The notes under the pieces are model-generated. The model made no database searches, was not told where the DNA came from, and saw only the letters and a list, made by a program, of their open reading frames with translations. Below are positions 61,698 through 64,000 of a DNA stretch of 64,000 nucleotides, one piece after another; the first letter of the stretch is position 1, and each line of letters opens with the position of its first letter. The stretch comes from Treponema sp. (GTDB lineage: Bacteria; Spirochaetota; Spirochaetia; Treponematales; Treponemataceae): positions 1 to 64,000 of the forward strand of contig JAFYZU010000026.1 in the NCBI GenBank assembly GCA_017548565.1, written 5' to 3'. Both the position numbers and the translations under genes were made by a program.

Positions 61698-62655
61698 CAA
61701 TTGCCTTTAACGGCAGATGATCAGAATAGCCTTCACCGGAAAAAACCTTGAATTCATTCGGTAATCCGTCTGAATTTACCAGAGGCCAGAAACTACAAAC
61801 TTCAAATTGTTCAAAACGACATTTTCCATAAAGAAAAATCTGATCAATTTTTTCCCAACTATTTTCATAGTAATAGCTCCCCGACAAATCATCGTCCGAC
61901 CAGCCATAGAAAACACAAATATTCTTCTCACCACCAAACGATGCTTCTCTTAGCAAACAACCTCCTGTCATCCAATCTGCTTCAACAAAACGATCCAATT
62001 TTCTATTAAAATCTCCGCAAATCAAACAACAATCAATTCCTTCGCTAACAGCCAATCTTACCTGTGAAGCAAGTAACGACTCCTGCCAGTCTCTCCAGAT
62101 TTCAGTTTCATCCTCACCACCCAGCTTAGATTTCCAGTGATTCACAAACAGTCTGATTTTCTTTTTACAGACAATATCAACCTGCAGCAACCCCCTCATC
62201 GACGGTTGAACGACATCATGAATCCTTACATCAAGACAATGCATTTTCATATCAACAAGTTCGTACCTCGAAAATACGCAGCAACCCAACGCACTACCTT
62301 CAGGTTTACCGAAACATGAATATTTCCATCCATTGCTCGAACCGGCAGATCTTCCGCCCATAAGATTACTCAAATCACACAGCACGCGTTCATTTTCAAT
62401 TTCTTCAAAAACATAAACATCAGCTTTCAACTGTTTCATAATCTCAATCAACCGGTTAAGACGCAATTTATAAACTTCTTCATTCCATTTCTTGTTCTTA
62501 ACAAAATCAGAATACTCAGTTCCATCAGGATGAGAATCAAAAAAAGTTTGAACATTCCATGAAACAATAGAAATCTTTTCGCAATCCGAAAGATGTGACT
62601 CTGAACAGGAAACTAATCCCAGTCCAAGAATAATTAAAAACAACAGCCTGCGCAT
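61672..62655 (-). CDS. Endonuclease/exonuclease/phosphatase (EEP) family lipoprotein
   Basis: About 327 residues from ATG 62655 (MRRLLFLIILGLGLVSC), since the earlier possible codon at 62667 is TTG with only 2 bases after AGGAGG; the ATG spacing of 14 is long, so the start is uncertain. Lipobox VSC (Cys17). The EEP fold shows SIVSWNVQTFFDSHPDGTEY, FEEIENERVLCDL, LFVNHWKSK, LICGDFNRKL and the final GYSDHLPLKA, giving the Asn, Glu, Asp and His needed for catalysis. It may be an exported nuclease or phosphodiesterase for nutrient scavenging. Convergent with the methylase gene. Confidence 0.85.
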   Translation of the reverse strand: MRRLLFLIILGLGLVSCSESHLSDCEKISIVSWNVQTFFDSHPDGTEYSDFVKNKKWNEEVYKLRLNRLIEIMKQLKADVYVFEEIENERVLCDLSNLMGGRSAGSSNGWKYSCFGKPEGSALGCCVFSRYELVDMKMHCLDVRIHDVVQPSMRGLLQVDIVCKKKIRLFVNHWKSKLGGEDETEIWRDWQESLLASQVRLAVSEGIDCCLICGDFNRKLDRFVEADWMTGGCLLREASFGGEKNICVFYGWSDDDLSGSYYYENSWEKIDQIFLYGKCRFEQFEVCSFWPLVNSDGLPNEFKVFSGEGYSDHLPLKAIVRVGDGFY

Positions 62656-62785
62656 AATTATGAACAAATCCTCCTTTTTTCAGGTGCTCACTGTATAATA
62701 TTGTCGAGATTGTTAAAAAAAGGAAAAGATTTTAAAAATTTTTTTTAAAAAAGTAATTTTTTTCAGACTGATTACGAAGCTTAAA

Positions 62786-63496
62786 TCATTTTCCAAGCAG
62801 GAAGATGCACGGAATCTTACCAAGTTCAGGGATTTTTTCTTTTTTCCATTCTGAAGCGGTACGTGTTTTGATGAACTCTTCTGAACAGGTAATTCCAGCT
62901 GCGATGCACACTTTTGTAGCGGGCTTAAGGGAAGAAATAATTGTTTCAATCATCTTTTGATTGCGGTAAGGGGTTTCTATAAAAATCTGAGTCTGATTTT
63001 CATTCCAGACTTTATTTTCAAGTTTTTTAAGAGCTTTAATACGCTGCGGAGTTTCAACCGGAAGATAACCATTAAATGCAAAGCTCTGACCATTGAATCC
63101 GCTCGCCATAACAGACATGATTATCGAAGAAGGACCGACAAGAGGCACAACCCTGATTTTTTTTGACTGCGCAATCGCAACGACATCAGCACCGGGATCG
63201 GCAATGGCAGGACATCCCGCTTCGGAAATTATTCCTACAGATTTTTTTTCCTTAATAACAGGATTAAGATATTCACCGATTATTTTTCTGTCTGTATGAC
63301 GGTTTAATTCATAAAAAGTCAGCTCGTCTATGTCAATTGATTTTTCAACTTTTTTAAGAAAACGACGTGCCGAACGGATATTTTCAACAATAAAATGCTT
63401 AATATTTACTATTATATCGTGATTATAAGAAGGCAAAACCTGATTGATTTCTGTTTCGCCGAGAGTTACCGGAATTAAATAAAGCGCTGTTTCCAA
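62786..63496 (-). CDS. SAM-dependent tetrapyrrole-type methyltransferase, RsmI-like
   Basis: A 236-residue methylase. Motifs: LYLIPVTLGE at the start, GIISEAGCPAIADPGADVV, VPLVGPSSIIMSVMASGF, FNGYLP and QIFIETPYRNQ. This fits the RsmI family (2'-O methylation of 16S rRNA C1402), in a shorter branch. I would not give it the rsmI name without a phylogeny. A possible paralogue or true RsmI could lie elsewhere. Confidence 0.8.
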   Translation of the reverse strand: METALYLIPVTLGETEINQVLPSYNHDIIVNIKHFIVENIRSARRFLKKVEKSIDIDELTFYELNRHTDRKIIGEYLNPVIKEKKSVGIISEAGCPAIADPGADVVAIAQSKKIRVVPLVGPSSIIMSVMASGFNGQSFAFNGYLPVETPQRIKALKKLENKVWNENQTQIFIETPYRNQKMIETIISSLKPATKVCIAAGITCSEEFIKTRTASEWKKEKIPELGKIPCIFLLGK

Positions 63497-63576
63497 AATA
63501 CCCTGCCTGAAATATTTTTGATTTATTTAATTATATGAAAAATACATGGAATTGAACAGAGGATTTTTCGTTCTTA

Positions 63577-64000
63577 CTATAGTTTTATCTGATCCGGAAA
63601 AGCTTCCTTACGCATTATTCCCCACATCTTATCGATATAAGAAAGCGTGTAGAAATTTTCATAATAATGATAGTAAAAAGCCCCTTTTAAAGTCATTTTA
63701 TAACATCCATTTTCTTCCATAATAAAGCCTGCTTTTTTACAAAGCCAGATTTCAAATCCGTACATTTTTTTAAGCGGGACTCCAAAGAATCTTTCAAAAT
63801 CAACCGGATTTACTTTTGTGCTGTATGCAGTCCAGAAAAGCCAGTAAATCATGCGCTGCCGTTTTGTAAATCTTATTGTTAAAGAAGTTGCAGGTTCATC
63901 TGAATTTATCCTTTTACAGTAAGAAACGGGATCAAAAGTGTTTATTTTAAACTGATCTTTAAGGAGTGTCGTTGCCGAACAGCCAAAGCCCAGAAAATTA
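63577..64000 (-). CDS. HemN/HemW-like radical SAM protein, C-terminal part (5' end outside window)
   Basis: An open frame running off the right edge, about 141 residues visible, without its own true start inside the window. It reads LGFGCSATTLLKDQFKINTFDPVSYC and ends KEAFPDQIKL (given in pieces). The Gly-rich beginning followed by YCKRINSDEPATS and a winged-helix-like end resembles the C-terminal domain of coproporphyrinogen III oxidase-like radical SAM enzymes. The radical SAM cysteines, if present, lie outside the window. Family call is tentative. Confidence 0.5.
   Translation of the reverse strand, partial: NFLGFGCSATTLLKDQFKINTFDPVSYCKRINSDEPATSLTIRFTKRQRMIYWLFWTAYSTKVNPVDFERFFGVPLKKMYGFEIWLCKKAGFIMEENGCYKMTLKGAFYYHYYENFYTLSYIDKMWGIMRKEAFPDQIKL

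Overview
The window looks like chromosomal DNA of a Treponema-type spirochaete. The genes are AT-rich and densely packed, and there are many lipoproteins with loose spirochaetal lipoboxes (for example FGFSSC and FGFTGC). The housekeeping proteins (Era, iPGM, YchF, TrxB, endonuclease III, an MraY-type transferase) and a two-domain peptide-ABC ATPase fit that group. This assignment comes from sequence character and gene content, not from a database search. There is one tRNA (Ala, UGC). I see no rRNA, insertion sequence, prophage or CRISPR array.

Layout. (1) 1-5594: an especially AT-rich peptide-export locus. It has a truncated divergent gene for a double-glycine leader peptide, then a C39-peptidase ABC exporter, an HlyD-type adaptor, a TolC-like outer-membrane protein and a small lipoprotein. 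(2) 5644-14803, minus strand: Era, a CHASE2-adenylate cyclase, an M48 protease, an SH3 protein, two genes of unknown role and phosphoglycerate mutase. (3) 14949-21333, minus strand: a MacAB/TolC-like efflux operon and tRNA-Ala, flanked by three paralogous small lipoproteins. (4) 21577-29485, plus strand: an operon joining an LPP20/SUMF1-like secreted protein and a lipoprotein to a complete oligopeptide-type ABC importer, with a strong terminator inside it. (5) 29577-34617, minus strand: Ugd, a UDP-glucuronate 4-epimerase, a GT2 glycosyltransferase, a PlsC-like acyltransferase and a Nudix hydrolase, probably making a uronic-acid glycolipid or surface glycan. (6) 34695-40211: small membrane proteins, an Lgt-like protein, MscS, Nth, a GAF-GGDEF protein and a DUF2156 protein. 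(7) 40340-47955, plus strand: a frameshifted lipoprotein, YhbY, two secreted YD-repeat proteins, an anion-permease-like protein, a TSCPD protein, YchF, TrxB and a GH3 hexosaminidase. (8) 47973-53454, minus strand: an XRE-cupin regulator and its partner, then a four-gene envelope operon with a YidD fusion, a Cys/Ser-rich membrane protein and two paralogous TM2-like proteins. (9) 53592-64000: lipoproteins, GalE, an M20 peptidase, MraY, a PurH homologue without its catalytic motifs, an outer-membrane protein, a D12 adenine methylase, an EEP lipoprotein, an RsmI-like methylase and the end of a HemN-like gene.

Most notable points. First, the double-glycine peptide and its dedicated exporter at the left edge; the mature peptide lies beyond the window. 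Second, a 31-bp imperfectly palindromic repeat occurs twice, in the same frame, inside the gene at 49687-50634 and adds the same ten codons each time. The neighbouring paralogue lacks it, so it behaves like a protein-coding palindromic element. Third, the PurH homologue has lost the KHxNPCG motif. Fourth, a family of small lipoproteins is scattered over several loci, some members carrying near-identical promoter and terminator modules.
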